From Labedella endophytica (lineage in GTDB: Bacteria > Actinomycetota > Actinomycetes > Actinomycetales > Microbacteriaceae), in contig NZ_RZGZ01000001.1 in NCBI RefSeq assembly GCF_003990045.1, positions 434,001-498,000 on the forward strand: a DNA stretch of 64,000 nt, written 5' to 3'. Numbering within the stretch: position 1 is the stretch's first letter; each line of letters starts with the position of its first letter. A program made the position numbers and the translations under genes. This document shows positions 25,898 to 34,999 of the stretch, piece after piece. The notes beneath the pieces were generated by a model that saw only the letters and a program-made list of their open reading frames with translations, did no database searches and was not told where the DNA came from.

Positions 25898-25979
25898 GGC
25901 GAGTTACCCAAGCGGCCAAAGGGATCTGACTGTAAATCAGACTGCTCAGCATTCGGGGGTTCGAATCCCTCACTCGCCA
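25898..25979 (+). tRNA. tRNA-Tyr (GTA)
   Basis: 82 nt. Acceptor arms GGCGAGT (25898-25904) and ACTCGCC (25972-25978) pair fully. The anticodon stem TCTGA/TCAGA encloses CTGTAAA with anticodon GTA at 25932-25934. A long class-II variable arm (CTGCTCAGCATTCG region) and the T loop GGTTCGAATCC are visible. The discriminator is A; no CCA is encoded. Confidence 0.96.
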
Positions 25980-26011
25980 CGGATCTGCTCACGCGGATCG
26001 ACGTACATCTC

Positions 26012-26046
26012 TACAGAGGGCCCGGTCATCGACCGGGCCCTCTGTA
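26012..26046 (+). terminator. Terminator after tRNA-Tyr
   Basis: A perfect 16-bp stem (TACAGAGGGCCCGGTC, 26012-26027, and its complement 26031-26046) with a three-base loop, 33 bp past the tRNA. Confidence 0.85.
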
Positions 26047-26115
26047 CATCCGGCGCTGGTCCGTCGAGGGCGATGCCCTGCAGGGAACGAGCGCCACGAC
26101 GCGAGGGAGACGACG

Positions 26116-26916
26116 ATGACCGGACTGCTGGAGCTCAGGGACCTCGCGGTGACGATCGCTCGGGAGGCCGGGGAGCTCGCGGCCCGGCGCCGGGCGGAGG
26201 GCGTCTCGATCGCCGCCTCGAAGTCGTCGCTCGAGGATGTCGTGACGGAGGCGGACCGCGAGGTCGAGGACCTCATCCGTTCGCGCCTCGGCGAGCTGCG
26301 TCCGGACGACGCGTTCCTCGGCGAGGAGTCGGGCGCCGAAGGAGGCTCGAGCGGCCTCACCTGGGTCGTCGACCCGATCGACGGCACCGTCAACTACCTC
26401 TACGGGATCCCGGACTACTGCGTGAGCATCGCCGTGGTGGAGGGGGAGCCCGAGCCGAGCTCGTGGACCGCGCTCGCCGGAGCCGTCTTCGCCCCAGCGA
26501 AGGGCGAACTCTTCACCGCCGCGGCCGGTCACGGCGCATTCCGGGGCGACGAGCGACTTGCCGTCAACACGGGAATGTCGCCCGCGCTCGCTCTCGTCGG
26601 CACCGGTTTCGGCTACTCCGCCGAGAAGCGCGTTCGCCAGGCCGCGGTCGTCGGGTCCCTCATCGCCGAGGTACGGGACATCCGGCGCATCGGCGCCGCC
26701 GCTCTCGACCTCTGCGCCGTCGCGTGCGGTCGGATCGACGCCTACTACGAGTCCGGACTGAACCCGTGGGACCAGGCGGCCGGGGTCCTCATCGCCCAGG
26801 AAGCGGGGGCTCGCGTGGAGGGACGCGGCGGCGCGCCCGCCGATCGCGAGTTCACGATCGCCGCGGCCCCCGAGATTTTCGGTTTTCTCCACGATCGTGT
26901 CGCGAACGCACAGTGA
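26116..26916 (+). CDS. Inositol monophosphatase-family phosphatase
   Basis: A 266-residue Mg2+-dependent phosphomonoesterase of the IMPase/FBPase superfamily. Metal ligands are visible in order: EADREVEDLI (DxxxE region), GEESG, WVVDPIDGTVNY (DPIDGT signature) and NPWDQAAGVLI (WDxAAG near residue 215). Family members hydrolyse inositol phosphate, histidinol phosphate or sulfonucleotides; this one cannot be assigned further. ATG 26116 is preceded by CGAGGGAG. It lies between tRNA-Tyr and the M23 peptidase gene. Confidence 0.87.
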   Translation: MTGLLELRDLAVTIAREAGELAARRRAEGVSIAASKSSLEDVVTEADREVEDLIRSRLGELRPDDAFLGEESGAEGGSSGLTWVVDPIDGTVNYLYGIPDYCVSIAVVEGEPEPSSWTALAGAVFAPAKGELFTAAAGHGAFRGDERLAVNTGMSPALALVGTGFGYSAEKRVRQAAVVGSLIAEVRDIRRIGAAALDLCAVACGRIDAYYESGLNPWDQAAGVLIAQEAGARVEGRGGAPADREFTIAAAPEIFGFLHDRVANAQ

Positions 26917-26995
26917 ACAACGCGAAACAGTGGTTCATCAGGATTTCCATAGCTGCATAGCGGCTGGAGCGACGCAAAAGCGAGGAAACCTACCA

Positions 26996-27025
26996 TTGGC
27001 TTTCGCGGCGCAAGGGGGTTATTCT
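26996..27025 (+). promoter_or_regulatory. Promoter candidate of the M23 peptidase gene
   Basis: -35 TTGGCT (26996-27001) and -10 TATTCT (27020-27025) are spaced by 18 bp in a 130-bp gap noticeably richer in A/T than the surroundings. I saw no recognisable riboswitch fold in the gap. Confidence 0.4.
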
Positions 27026-27046
27026 TGAGGAATTCGTTACACATCG

Positions 27047-28876
27047 GTGATGTATGACGGTCTTCAAATCCTGCGACGGACGCACCAGCGGCACTCGTTC
27101 TCGACGTGCCCGACGTTCATGCGGGGCCCGTCTCCGATCCCGACCACCACGCCCGACCCGACGCTTCGAAGGATCCATTTCTCCGTGCCAGCCAGCCTCC
27201 CCGGTGACGACGCGCCCCTCCGCCGTTCTCGCCAGCGCCGCTCCTCGGCGGCCGACCGGGTCGACGTGACCGTGCCGACGAACGAATCCACCCTCGAATC
27301 CACGACCGCGGAAACGACGACCGCGCGGGTGGCCGAGACCCACACGATCGCCGATACGGCTCCCGCTGCTGCTTCCCGTTCGGAGCGCCGGTCGCGTCGG
27401 ATTGCGGAGGCGACCGCCGTTGCCTCGTCCACCACCGCGCAGACCGCCTCCGGTCGACGCGCACGCCGCGCGACGGAGCCTGGCGAAGCCCCGACCGAGA
27501 CTCCCGGTGACCTCGTGAGCGACTGGATGGGTGCGCAGTCTCCCGACGCCGTCACGCCGCCGTCTGCCGCGGGACGTCGCGCCCGCCGGGTCCAGGTCGC
27601 CGCTGAGGCCCCTGCCTCGCCGTCGTCCGACATCACCTTGGGCACGCGACGCTCGCGTCGCAGCGAACGCCCGAGCGTTGCCGCGGACGAGAGCGCGCCG
27701 CTGCTCACCCTTGAACCGCGCGTGACCCTCCAGTCGGCCCCGATCGCCGCGAACCCGTCCGACCTCGTCGTCGCCACGGAATCCGAGCACGTCGGCCCCG
27801 CGTTCTCCATCGTGCAGGACGACCCGACGGACGTGGCCGAGCACAATGCGATCCCCGACGAGCGTGAGGCCGTCTCAGTGCTCATCGACGACGTCGCCGT
27901 CGAAACCGTGCTCGCGAGCGTGTCTCCATCCGTCGTGCTCGACCCCGCCGAGGCCGTCGCCGCATCGATCCCCGACCCGCTCGTCTCGGTCCCCGTCTCC
28001 GTGGCCACGACCACGACGGTGACGGCCGATGCGCACCTGACCGAGCAGGCGGAGCGCCCCGTCTTCGTGCCCCGCACGGTCCTCGACGCGCCGGTCGCCG
28101 CACCCGGGCCGATCATGGCCTCCGCCGCCGTCTCGGCCTCCGCTCGTCGTCGTCGCGCGGGTCGCGTCGCCGCCAAGTCCTTCAGCTTCGCGGCCTTCAG
28201 CGTCGCCGGCCTCCTCACCCTCGCGACGTCGCTGCCGGCGAACGCGCTGCTCTCGGCCGACGACGTCGCCGCGCAGAAGGTGCTCGTGACCCAGGGCGAG
28301 ACGGGGTCCACCGGCCAGACCCAGACCGTCGCAGCCTCCGGCGAGACGGCCCTCGAGACCGTCCAACGCGACACCTACGGCGCCGTCTCCGCGATCGACG
28401 CCGCCAAGGCACTCGGGATCCAGCCGGAGGCCACTTTCACGAACGACCCGAACGGGACCATCCAGTGGCCGTTCGCCGTGGGTGTGCACATCGGCAGCGG
28501 CTACGGCGCTCGCCCCGGTTGCCCGATCGGTTGCAGCACGAACCACAAGGGTCAGGACTTCAACCCCGGCTACGGCGCCCCGATCCAGTCGATCGCCGAC
28601 GGCGTCGTCGTGCAGTCCACCGATTCCGGTGGTGCCTTCGGCGTGAAGATCGTGATCGAGCACGTCATCGACGGCCAGATCATCCACAGCCTCTACGGCC
28701 ACATGATCCAGGGCTCGCGCACCGTCCAGGTCGGAGACCCCGTGACGGTCGGCCAGGTCATCGGCCAGACCGGAAACACGGGCCGCTCGACCGGTGCCCA
28801 CCTGCACTTCGAGATCCTCCTGAACGGTACCGACAACGTCGACCCGCTCGCCTGGCTCTACGCCAACACCAACTGA
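27047..28876 (+). CDS. M23-family peptidoglycan endopeptidase with long Arg-rich N-terminal extension
   Basis: Up to 609 residues. The C-terminal M23/LytM domain (about 475-609) has the zinc ligands His500 and Asp504 (HKGQD) and the catalytic HLH at 585-587; GHMIQGSRTVQVGDPVTVGQ is the usual SH3-like loop. This cuts peptide cross-bridges in the cell wall. About 340-380 residues precede a single export segment (FSFAAFSVAGLLTL, near 380). They are low complexity with six Arg clusters of the form RRSRR/RRARR. The start is uncertain: GTG 27047, ATG 27050 or ATG 27119 lack a clear ribosome site. It is convergent with the GH13 gene. Confidence 0.85.
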   Translation: MMYDGLQILRRTHQRHSFSTCPTFMRGPSPIPTTTPDPTLRRIHFSVPASLPGDDAPLRRSRQRRSSAADRVDVTVPTNESTLESTTAETTTARVAETHTIADTAPAAASRSERRSRRIAEATAVASSTTAQTASGRRARRATEPGEAPTETPGDLVSDWMGAQSPDAVTPPSAAGRRARRVQVAAEAPASPSSDITLGTRRSRRSERPSVAADESAPLLTLEPRVTLQSAPIAANPSDLVVATESEHVGPAFSIVQDDPTDVAEHNAIPDEREAVSVLIDDVAVETVLASVSPSVVLDPAEAVAASIPDPLVSVPVSVATTTTVTADAHLTEQAERPVFVPRTVLDAPVAAPGPIMASAAVSASARRRRAGRVAAKSFSFAAFSVAGLLTLATSLPANALLSADDVAAQKVLVTQGETGSTGQTQTVAASGETALETVQRDTYGAVSAIDAAKALGIQPEATFTNDPNGTIQWPFAVGVHIGSGYGARPGCPIGCSTNHKGQDFNPGYGAPIQSIADGVVVQSTDSGGAFGVKIVIEHVIDGQIIHSLYGHMIQGSRTVQVGDPVTVGQVIGQTGNTGRSTGAHLHFEILLNGTDNVDPLAWLYANTN

Positions 28877-28996
28877 CGCCGAGCGGTACGACGCGGTTTC
28901 CGAGTCCGTCGACGGGGAGCGTACGCGGGTCGCCGTGACGCGCTCGACGCGCTCAGCGACCGGGGGCGTGCGTCGTGGGCCCGTTGGATCGTTCCC

Positions 28997-29054
28997 CTGA
29001 GCCTGTCGACGGGTGGCGACCACAGGCTCCCGTGGCGCACGTCGACAGGCTCAG
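28997..29054. repeat. Inverted repeat with the CTGAGCCTGTCGAC core
   Basis: CTGAGCCTGTCGAC (28997-29010) and its exact complement (29041-29054) are separated by 30 bp, between convergent genes. Related GACAGGCTCAG repeats are frequently seen between genes in high-GC actinobacteria. Probable double terminator or dispersed repeat. The 190-bp gap 28877-29067 holds no gene. Confidence 0.8.
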
Positions 29055-29067
29055 CGAGTGCGTGCCG

Positions 29068-30831
29068 TCAGGCCAGGCGGAACCAGACGGTCGTGTCTCC
29101 GGGGAGGACCGTCCCGTCGAAGGGACCGCTCGCGAGCAGCACCTCGGTGTCGAGGTACGCGTCGGGAACGGCGACGTCGGAGGTGCCCGTGTTCGCGAAC
29201 ACCACGACGTCCCCCGTCACGATGCCGAGCACGTCGGCGGGCAGACCGTCGACCCATTCGATGCGTCCGAGGCCGAGCATGTGCTCGCGGCGGATGCGCA
29301 GTGCGGTCCGGTACAGCTCGAGCGTGGTCCCCGGGACGCCGTCCTGCGCATCTCGGGCGAGGTCGGCCCAGCCCTCGGGCTGGGGGAGCCAGGACGCTCC
29401 CGTTGGGCTGAAGCCGAATGCGGGCGACGCCGACTCCCACGGGATCGGCACGCGGCAGCCGTCGCGACCGTAGCGCTCACCGTTCGTGCGGAACCACGTC
29501 GGGTCCTGGCGAGCGTCGTCGGGGAGGTCGATCGCCTCGGGAAGCCCGAGCTCCTCACCCTGGTAGAGATAGGCGCCTCCGGGGAGGGCGAGCATGAGCA
29601 TCGACGCGGCGCGGGCCCGGGCGAGACCTGTGACGGGGTCGGGCTTCCCCGGTGTCTTCGGCCCGATGCCGAAACCCTGAGGGTTGTCCGACGAGAGGGC
29701 GAGGCGGGAGGCGTGGCGCACGACGTCGTGGTTCGAGAGCACCCACGTACTCGGCGCTCCGACGCTGTCGAACGCGGCGATCGACTCGTCGATCACGGCG
29801 CGCAGCGGAGCGGCAGCCCACGGCGTCTCGAGGTACGGGAAGTTGAACGCCTGCTGCATTTCGTCCGGTCGCACCCAGAGTGCCATCTTCGAGAGCGGGT
29901 CGACCCAGGCTTCCGCGCAGAGCACACGGTCCCCGTCGTAGGCGGCGAGCACCTCGTGCCAGTCGCGGAAGATGTCGTGGACGCCGTCCTGCCCCCAGTA
30001 CGGCGCGCCAGGCGTCTCGGTCTCGTCGTCGGACATGCCGGGCTCGAGGACGCCCCCGGCGCCTCCCATGCTGCCGCCCTCGGCCGGCGGGGTGTAGTCG
30101 GGGAGGCCGTCGGCCTTGATCATGCCGTGGGCGACGTCCACGCGGAACCCGTCCACACCGCGGTCGAGCCAGAAGCGCAGCACGTCGCGGAACATCGCGC
30201 GCACCTCGCCGTTCGTCCAGTCGAAGTCGGGCTGGCTCGAGTCGAAGATGTGCAGGTACCACTGCCCGGGTGTGCCGTCGGCGTCGGTCGTGCGCGTCCA
30301 CGCCGGTCCGCCGAAGACGGACTGCCAGTTGTTCGGCGGCTCGGTGCCGTCGGGCCCCTTGCCGTCGCGGAAGAGGTAGCGCGCACGCTCGGGGGAGTCG
30401 TCGGGGGATGCGAGAGCGGCCTGGAACCATTCGTGGGCGTCGGAGGAGTGGTTGGGGACGAGATCGACGATGATGCGGATGCCGAGGCGGTGCGCCTCGG
30501 CCGTCATGAGGTCGAAGTCGCCGAGGTTTCCGAAGAGGGGGTCGACATCGCAGTAGTCGGCCACGTCGTAGCCGGCGTCCTTCTGCGGGCTCGTCATGAA
30601 CGGCGACAGCCACACTGCGTCGATCCCGAGGCTCGCGAGGGCGGGGAGGCGGGAACGGATGCCCGTGAGGTCACCGATGCCGTCGCCGTCGGAGTCGGCG
30701 AAGGAGCGCGGGTAGATCTGGTAGATCACGGCGCTGCGCCACCATTCGGCGCCGGGGGCTGAGCCGGTCCCGGGTGCGTAGGCGACGGGCGAGCCGTCGG
30801 CGGTGGTCGTCGGAAGATCGGCCGTCGTCAT
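29068..30831 (-). CDS. GH13 alpha-glucosidase (oligo-1,6-glucosidase / trehalose-type hydrolase clan)
   Basis: A 587-residue cytoplasmic glycoside hydrolase of the alpha-amylase family. All four conserved regions are present: DLVPNHSSD (region I), GFRVDVAHG with nucleophile Asp near 233 (II), CAEAWV with acid/base Glu near 308 (III) and LSNHDVVRH with stabilising Asp near 371 (IV). YQIYPRSFADSDGDGIGDL and QPDFDW are typical of exo-acting alpha-glucosidases. No signal peptide is present. It lies downstream of the ROK repressor on the same strand with its own leaderless promoter (TAAACT). Confidence 0.92.
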   Translation of the reverse strand: MTTADLPTTTADGSPVAYAPGTGSAPGAEWWRSAVIYQIYPRSFADSDGDGIGDLTGIRSRLPALASLGIDAVWLSPFMTSPQKDAGYDVADYCDVDPLFGNLGDFDLMTAEAHRLGIRIIVDLVPNHSSDAHEWFQAALASPDDSPERARYLFRDGKGPDGTEPPNNWQSVFGGPAWTRTTDADGTPGQWYLHIFDSSQPDFDWTNGEVRAMFRDVLRFWLDRGVDGFRVDVAHGMIKADGLPDYTPPAEGGSMGGAGGVLEPGMSDDETETPGAPYWGQDGVHDIFRDWHEVLAAYDGDRVLCAEAWVDPLSKMALWVRPDEMQQAFNFPYLETPWAAAPLRAVIDESIAAFDSVGAPSTWVLSNHDVVRHASRLALSSDNPQGFGIGPKTPGKPDPVTGLARARAASMLMLALPGGAYLYQGEELGLPEAIDLPDDARQDPTWFRTNGERYGRDGCRVPIPWESASPAFGFSPTGASWLPQPEGWADLARDAQDGVPGTTLELYRTALRIRREHMLGLGRIEWVDGLPADVLGIVTGDVVVFANTGTSDVAVPDAYLDTEVLLASGPFDGTVLPGDTTVWFRLA

Positions 30832-30837
30832 ACCTCG

Positions 30838-30843
30838 AGTTTA
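30838..30843 (-). promoter_or_regulatory. -10 hexamer of leaderless promoter (GH13)
   Basis: TAAACT on the minus strand ends six bases before ATG 30831, in the 27-bp gap after the ROK gene. Confidence 0.65.
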
Positions 30844-30858
30844 CGGGCCGCCCCGGGG

Positions 30859-32082
30859 TCAGGGAGCGGTGGCGAGGGTGACGGCGCGGAGAGAGCGCGG
30901 GGAGAGGTTCTCCTGCAGCACCATGGTGGCCGCGCCGAGAGCGGCGGCGTCGTCGCCGTTGACCGAGATGCGGACGTCGACGCCGCTGATGGATCGGGCG
31001 AGGACGCGCTCGGCGAGCATGCGGGAGATCGTCGTCGCATAGAGCGAACCGGCCACCGAGAACGCGCTCCCGGCGAGCACGATGAGGTGCAGGTCGATGA
31101 GGTTGACCATCGAGACGATCGCGCTCGCAAGATACTCGGCCGACTCGGTGACGAGCTCGAGCGCGGTCGCATCCCCCGCCATGGCGAGTGTCGCGACGGC
31201 TTCGAAATCCCGCGCGACGACTCCGGTGAACGCGAGGTCGAGCCGACCCTCCGCCGATGCCCGGCGTGCGGCCGCGACCACGGCGGGCGGTGCGGCGTAC
31301 AGCTCGACGCACCCGATGTTGCCGCACGGGCACACGCGCCCCCGCGCGTCCACGCTCACATGGCCGAGCTCGCCGACGTTCGAGAGCTCCCCGTGGTAGA
31401 TGGATCCGTCGATGACGATGCCGACGCCGATGCCCATCCCCATGTAGACCGAGCCGTAGGTGAGGTGGTCGCTCGTCGCACCCATCCAGTACTCCCCGAT
31501 GGCTGCGGCCGTCGCGTCGTTGTCGAAGACGCAGGGCAGTCCCGTGGCGGTGCCCACGGCGCGGGCGAGGGGGAAGTCCGTCCAGTGCGCGAGGGTCGGG
31601 GCATTCTGGATGGAGCCGCTCCTCTTGTCGATCGGCCCGGGGGTCACGAGCCCGAGTCCGACGATGCGCGACCGGTCGATGTCGAGGCCGGAGATGAGGC
31701 GGTCGACGTCCGTGGCGATCGTCGCGACCGCCTCGATCGGCGAGGTGTCTGCCGGGCCGGGAGCGCGGAGTCGGCCGATGACAGTGCCGGCGAGATCGGT
31801 CACGACGTACGTGATGTGGTCGGCGCCCACGTGCACCCCGATGCTGAGGCGCGAGCCCGGATTGATCTGCAGGTGCATGCGGGGTTTGCCACCCGTGGAC
31901 TCCGCCCGGCCGGTCTCGGAGATGAGCCCGTCGGTGATGAGTCCCCTGACCACCGTGGAGATCGTGGCCTGGGTGAGACCGGTCATCTCCGCGAGCTCCA
32001 CGCGACTGATCGGTCCGGAGGAACGGATGAGGTCGAGGGCTGTGCCCTTCGACGAACTCCGCCGTCCCAGTTTGTCCACCAC
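30859..32082 (-). CDS. ROK-family sugar-responsive repressor
   Basis: A 407-residue protein with an N-terminal winged helix (about residues 10-70; SRVELAEMTGLTQATISTVVRGL as HTH) fused to a ROK sugar-kinase-like domain. The ROK ATP/sugar signature is GLGLVTPGPIDKRSG; the zinc-binding GHVSVDARGRVCPCGNIGC contains the CxCGxxGC cysteines. Such proteins repress sugar-uptake genes until a sugar binds. It is divergent from the ABC transporter operon across a 147-bp AT-rich gap. GTG 32082 is chosen because TAGGCT ends six bases upstream; GTG 32088 abuts the hexamer. Confidence 0.9.
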   Translation of the reverse strand: MVDKLGRRSSSKGTALDLIRSSGPISRVELAEMTGLTQATISTVVRGLITDGLISETGRAESTGGKPRMHLQINPGSRLSIGVHVGADHITYVVTDLAGTVIGRLRAPGPADTSPIEAVATIATDVDRLISGLDIDRSRIVGLGLVTPGPIDKRSGSIQNAPTLAHWTDFPLARAVGTATGLPCVFDNDATAAAIGEYWMGATSDHLTYGSVYMGMGIGVGIVIDGSIYHGELSNVGELGHVSVDARGRVCPCGNIGCVELYAAPPAVVAAARRASAEGRLDLAFTGVVARDFEAVATLAMAGDATALELVTESAEYLASAIVSMVNLIDLHLIVLAGSAFSVAGSLYATTISRMLAERVLARSISGVDVRISVNGDDAAALGAATMVLQENLSPRSLRAVTLATAP

Positions 32083-32088
32083 GGCCAC

Positions 32089-32094
32089 AGCCTA
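32089..32094 (-). promoter_or_regulatory. -10 hexamer of leaderless promoter (ROK repressor)
   Basis: TAGGCT on the minus strand, six bases before GTG 32082. Confidence 0.55.
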
Positions 32095-32120
32095 GTGGCT
32101 GAAAGGTGAGGGATCGCTTT

Positions 32121-32153
32121 TAACTTGACACACATAATAAAGTGACCTAAGAA
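32121..32153 (+). promoter_or_regulatory. Promoter and AT-rich operator candidate of the oligosaccharide ABC operon
   Basis: -35 TTGACA (32125-32130) and -10 TAAGAA (32148-32153) are 17 bp apart. The spacer holds an AT-rich imperfect inverted repeat, ACTT-...-AAGT (32123-32143), a plausible site for the divergent ROK repressor. This is one of the least GC-rich stretches in the window. Confidence 0.6.
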
Positions 32154-32229
32154 AGTAGGTACCGGCGATGAGGCCACCTGTCGTCGGCGTTGCAGAGCCC
32201 TGCACCACACACCGATGAAAGGTTCGACG

Positions 32230-33915
32230 ATGTCCCTGAAATCACCCCGACGGAGACGGACGGTCGGCGTCGTCGGCTCCCTCGCCGCCGCCGCCCTCCT
32301 GCTCAGCGCGTGCTCGTCCTCTCCGGAGTCCGGGGAGGCGGGAGAGTCCACGATCACCGTCTTCAACGGCTCGACCGGAACGATCACCGAGAACTTCAAC
32401 CCGTTCTCCTCCACCGCCCTCCAGCCCACCAACGGCGTGGTCTTCGAGTCGCTCTACTGGTACAACGCCGCGCAGGACGAGGACCCGGTCCCCGTGCTCG
32501 CGACGGCCTTCGAATGGAACGAGGAGGGTACCGAGCTCACCATCACGACGCGTGAGGGCGTGACCTGGTCGGACGGTGAGGACTTCACCGCCGAGGACGT
32601 CGCCTTCACGTTCAACCTCGTCGCGGAGACCCCCGAGCTGAACACGACCGGCCTGTCGGCCGTGGCCGAGGCCACCGACGAGAACACCGTCGTGCTCACC
32701 TTCGAGGAGCAGTCCTTCATGCAGGAGCCGAGCGTCCTCGGCAACCGCGGCATCGTGCCCGAGCACATCTGGAAGGACGTCGCCGATCCGATCACCGAGG
32801 TCAACTCGAGCCCCGTCGGCACCGGCCCCTACACCGTCGAGTCCTTCAGCCCCCAGAGCTACCTGCTCACGAAGAACGAGAACTACTGGGAGGAGGGCAA
32901 GCCCGCCATCGACCAGGTCCGCTACATCTCCCTCGAGAACGCCGACTCGGCGAGCGCCGCACTCCTCGCGGGTGACATCGACTGGATGAGCTCGTTCCTT
33001 CCCGGTCTCGAGCAGCTCCTGGCTGACAACGAGCAGCTCTCGTACGTGAACACCCCGGCCCTCACGACGTCGATCTTCACGTGCTCCAACCCGGAGCTCG
33101 GTTGCGAGGGCCCCCAGACCGATGCGGCCGTGCGCCAGGCGCTCTACTACGGCATCGATCGTGAGCAGCTCAACAACCTCGCGGGCGGCGGCTTCGCGAG
33201 CCCCGCGTCGCCGACGATGATCCTGCCGGAGCGCGACGCGCGCTGGATCGGCGACTCCGCGAACTCCGAGGTGCCGAGCGGTGCCGAGGTGGACCAGGCC
33301 GAGCAGATCCTCGAGGACGCCGGATGGACGGAAGGCTCCGACGGCATCCGCGAGAAGGACGGCGAACGCCTGAGCCTCACCATCCAGACGGTCTCGGGCT
33401 GGAGCGACTACATCTCGCTCAACGACGCGATGACCCAGCAGCTCGCCGAGATCGGCGTGGAGCTGAACCCGGTGCAGCTGTCGTGGAACGAGTGGAACAA
33501 CAACCAGACGCTCGGCCAGTTCCAGCTGTCGCTCGACTCGATCGGTCTCCAGCCCTCGAACAACCCGTACTTCACCTACAACCGGTGGTACGCGAGCACG
33601 CAGACCGTTCCGGTCGGGGAATCGGCGAGCGCCGGCAACGCCGCCCGCTACAGCAACCCGATCGTCGACGAGGCCGTCCTCACGGCGGGAGCGACCTCCG
33701 ACGAGGCCGTGCAGGCCGAGCAGTACGCGATCATCCAGGGCGAGATCGTGCGTGACATGCCCTACATCCCCATCTACGTGAACTCGATGCTGACGGAGTT
33801 CAGCACGGAGAACGCCGTGGGATGGCCGTCGAACGACGACCCGTACGCGCTCGCCGCCGCGTGGAAGTCGTGGGACAACGGCGTGATCCTCAAGACCATC
33901 ACGCCCGCCGAGTAG
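32230..33915 (+). CDS. ABC transporter solute-binding lipoprotein, family 5 (oligopeptide/oligosaccharide type)
   Basis: A 561-residue lipoprotein capturing substrate outside the membrane. A basic N-terminus and the lipobox LLLSAC (lipidated Cys near residue 27) give the signal. The SBP_bac_5 fold follows, with VTWSDGEDFTAEDVAFTFNL (family signature) and DAAVRQALYYGIDREQL. The Shine-Dalgarno GAAAGG (32218-32222 region) sits seven bases before ATG 32230, preferred to ATG 32215. Family-5 binders carry peptides in the best-known cases, but those beside GH2 enzymes bind beta-manno- or cello-oligosaccharides; I infer beta-mannosides here. A hairpin at 33928-33963 separates it from the permeases. 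Confidence 0.9.
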   Translation: MSLKSPRRRRTVGVVGSLAAAALLLSACSSSPESGEAGESTITVFNGSTGTITENFNPFSSTALQPTNGVVFESLYWYNAAQDEDPVPVLATAFEWNEEGTELTITTREGVTWSDGEDFTAEDVAFTFNLVAETPELNTTGLSAVAEATDENTVVLTFEEQSFMQEPSVLGNRGIVPEHIWKDVADPITEVNSSPVGTGPYTVESFSPQSYLLTKNENYWEEGKPAIDQVRYISLENADSASAALLAGDIDWMSSFLPGLEQLLADNEQLSYVNTPALTTSIFTCSNPELGCEGPQTDAAVRQALYYGIDREQLNNLAGGGFASPASPTMILPERDARWIGDSANSEVPSGAEVDQAEQILEDAGWTEGSDGIREKDGERLSLTIQTVSGWSDYISLNDAMTQQLAEIGVELNPVQLSWNEWNNNQTLGQFQLSLDSIGLQPSNNPYFTYNRWYASTQTVPVGESASAGNAARYSNPIVDEAVLTAGATSDEAVQAEQYAIIQGEIVRDMPYIPIYVNSMLTEFSTENAVGWPSNDDPYALAAAWKSWDNGVILKTITPAE

Positions 33916-33927
33916 CGCGTCGCACGT

Positions 33928-33963
33928 TCCCCCGCCCGCCGGCACGAACCGGCGGGCGGGGGA
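33928..33963 (+). terminator. Intra-operon hairpin (attenuator/stabiliser) after the solute-binding gene
   Basis: A perfect 15-bp GC stem (33928-33942 with 33949-33963), loop CACGAA. No T-run. Such hairpins after binding-protein genes usually leave the 5' message more abundant. Confidence 0.75.
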
Positions 33964-34000
33964 GCCGCCCCGTGTGTCCCCTGAGAGAGGCCCATCCCGC

Positions 34001-34990
34001 ATGCGCTACGTGCTGCAAAAGATCGTGTTCTACATCGTCGCCTTCTGGGCCGCGTTGACCCTCAACTTCGTCCTGCCCCGCCTCATGCCGGGCAACCCCG
34101 TCGACATCATGCTGTCGAAGCTCGCCCAGCGCGGTCCGGTCACGCCGGAGACCCGCCAGGCGATCGAACTCCTGCTCGGCACCGACTCGCAGCAGCCGAT
34201 CCTCGACCAGTACGTCCAATACATGGGCCAGGTGCTCACGGGCAACCTCGGCATCTCGGTGACGTTCTTCCCCGCTCCGGTGTCGCAGGTGATCAGTCAG
34301 ACCCTGCCGTGGACGATCGGCCTCATCGGCATCTCGACCGTCATCTCCTTCCTCCTCGGCGTCGGCCTCGGCCAGCTCGCCGGCTGGAAGCGCGGCTCCT
34401 GGCTCGACAACGTCATCCCGGTGACGACGATGTTCCAGTCTGTGCCGTACTTCTGGCTCGCGCTCATCCTCGTGTTCCTGCTCGGGAGCGTCTGGCAGAT
34501 CTTCCCCATCAACGGCGGTTACGACGTGTGGGAGACGAGTCCCGGCTGGAACGCCGGGTTCATCGGCAGCGTGATCTATCACGGCACGCTCCCGGCGCTC
34601 ACGATCGTGCTCTCCTCGATCGGCGGCTGGATGCTCGGGATGCGCAACATGATGGTCTCGACCCTCTCCGAGGACTACATCGTCACGGCCGAGGCGAAGG
34701 GGCTGCGTCCCCGCCGCATCATGACGACGTACGCGGCACGGAACGCCGTGCTCCCGTCGGTCGCAGGCTTCGCGATCTCACTCGGTTTCGTCGTGGCGGG
34801 CTCCATCGTCACCGAGGCCGTGTTCTCCTATCCCGGGATCGGATCGGCGCTCCTCCAGGCGGTCGGCAGCAACGACTACGCGCTCATGCAGGGCATCTTC
34901 CTCGTGATCACCCTCTCGGTCCTCGGAGCGAACCTGCTCGTCGACCTCCTCTACTCGCTCATCGACCCGCGCACGCGTGCGCGCGCCTAG
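34001..34990 (+). CDS. ABC transporter permease, DppB/OppB type
   Basis: A 329-residue inner-membrane permease with six hydrophobic segments. The short N-terminal helix and first periplasmic loop (MPGNPVDIMLSKLAQRGPVT) are typical of the DppB/GsiC branch. The EAA coupling motif reads EDYIVTAEAKGLRPRRIMTTYAARNAVLPS. ATG 34001 begins the family-standard MRYVLQK. It works with the next gene as the heterodimeric channel. Confidence 0.93.
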   Translation: MRYVLQKIVFYIVAFWAALTLNFVLPRLMPGNPVDIMLSKLAQRGPVTPETRQAIELLLGTDSQQPILDQYVQYMGQVLTGNLGISVTFFPAPVSQVISQTLPWTIGLIGISTVISFLLGVGLGQLAGWKRGSWLDNVIPVTTMFQSVPYFWLALILVFLLGSVWQIFPINGGYDVWETSPGWNAGFIGSVIYHGTLPALTIVLSSIGGWMLGMRNMMVSTLSEDYIVTAEAKGLRPRRIMTTYAARNAVLPSVAGFAISLGFVVAGSIVTEAVFSYPGIGSALLQAVGSNDYALMQGIFLVITLSVLGANLLVDLLYSLIDPRTRARA

Positions 34991-34999
34991 GAGGACACC

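Noticed and set aside
26917-27046. Riboswitch before the M23 gene (c-di-AMP type often precedes wall hydrolases)
   Set aside because: No match to the conserved ydaO core could be found by eye; only a promoter candidate is listed.
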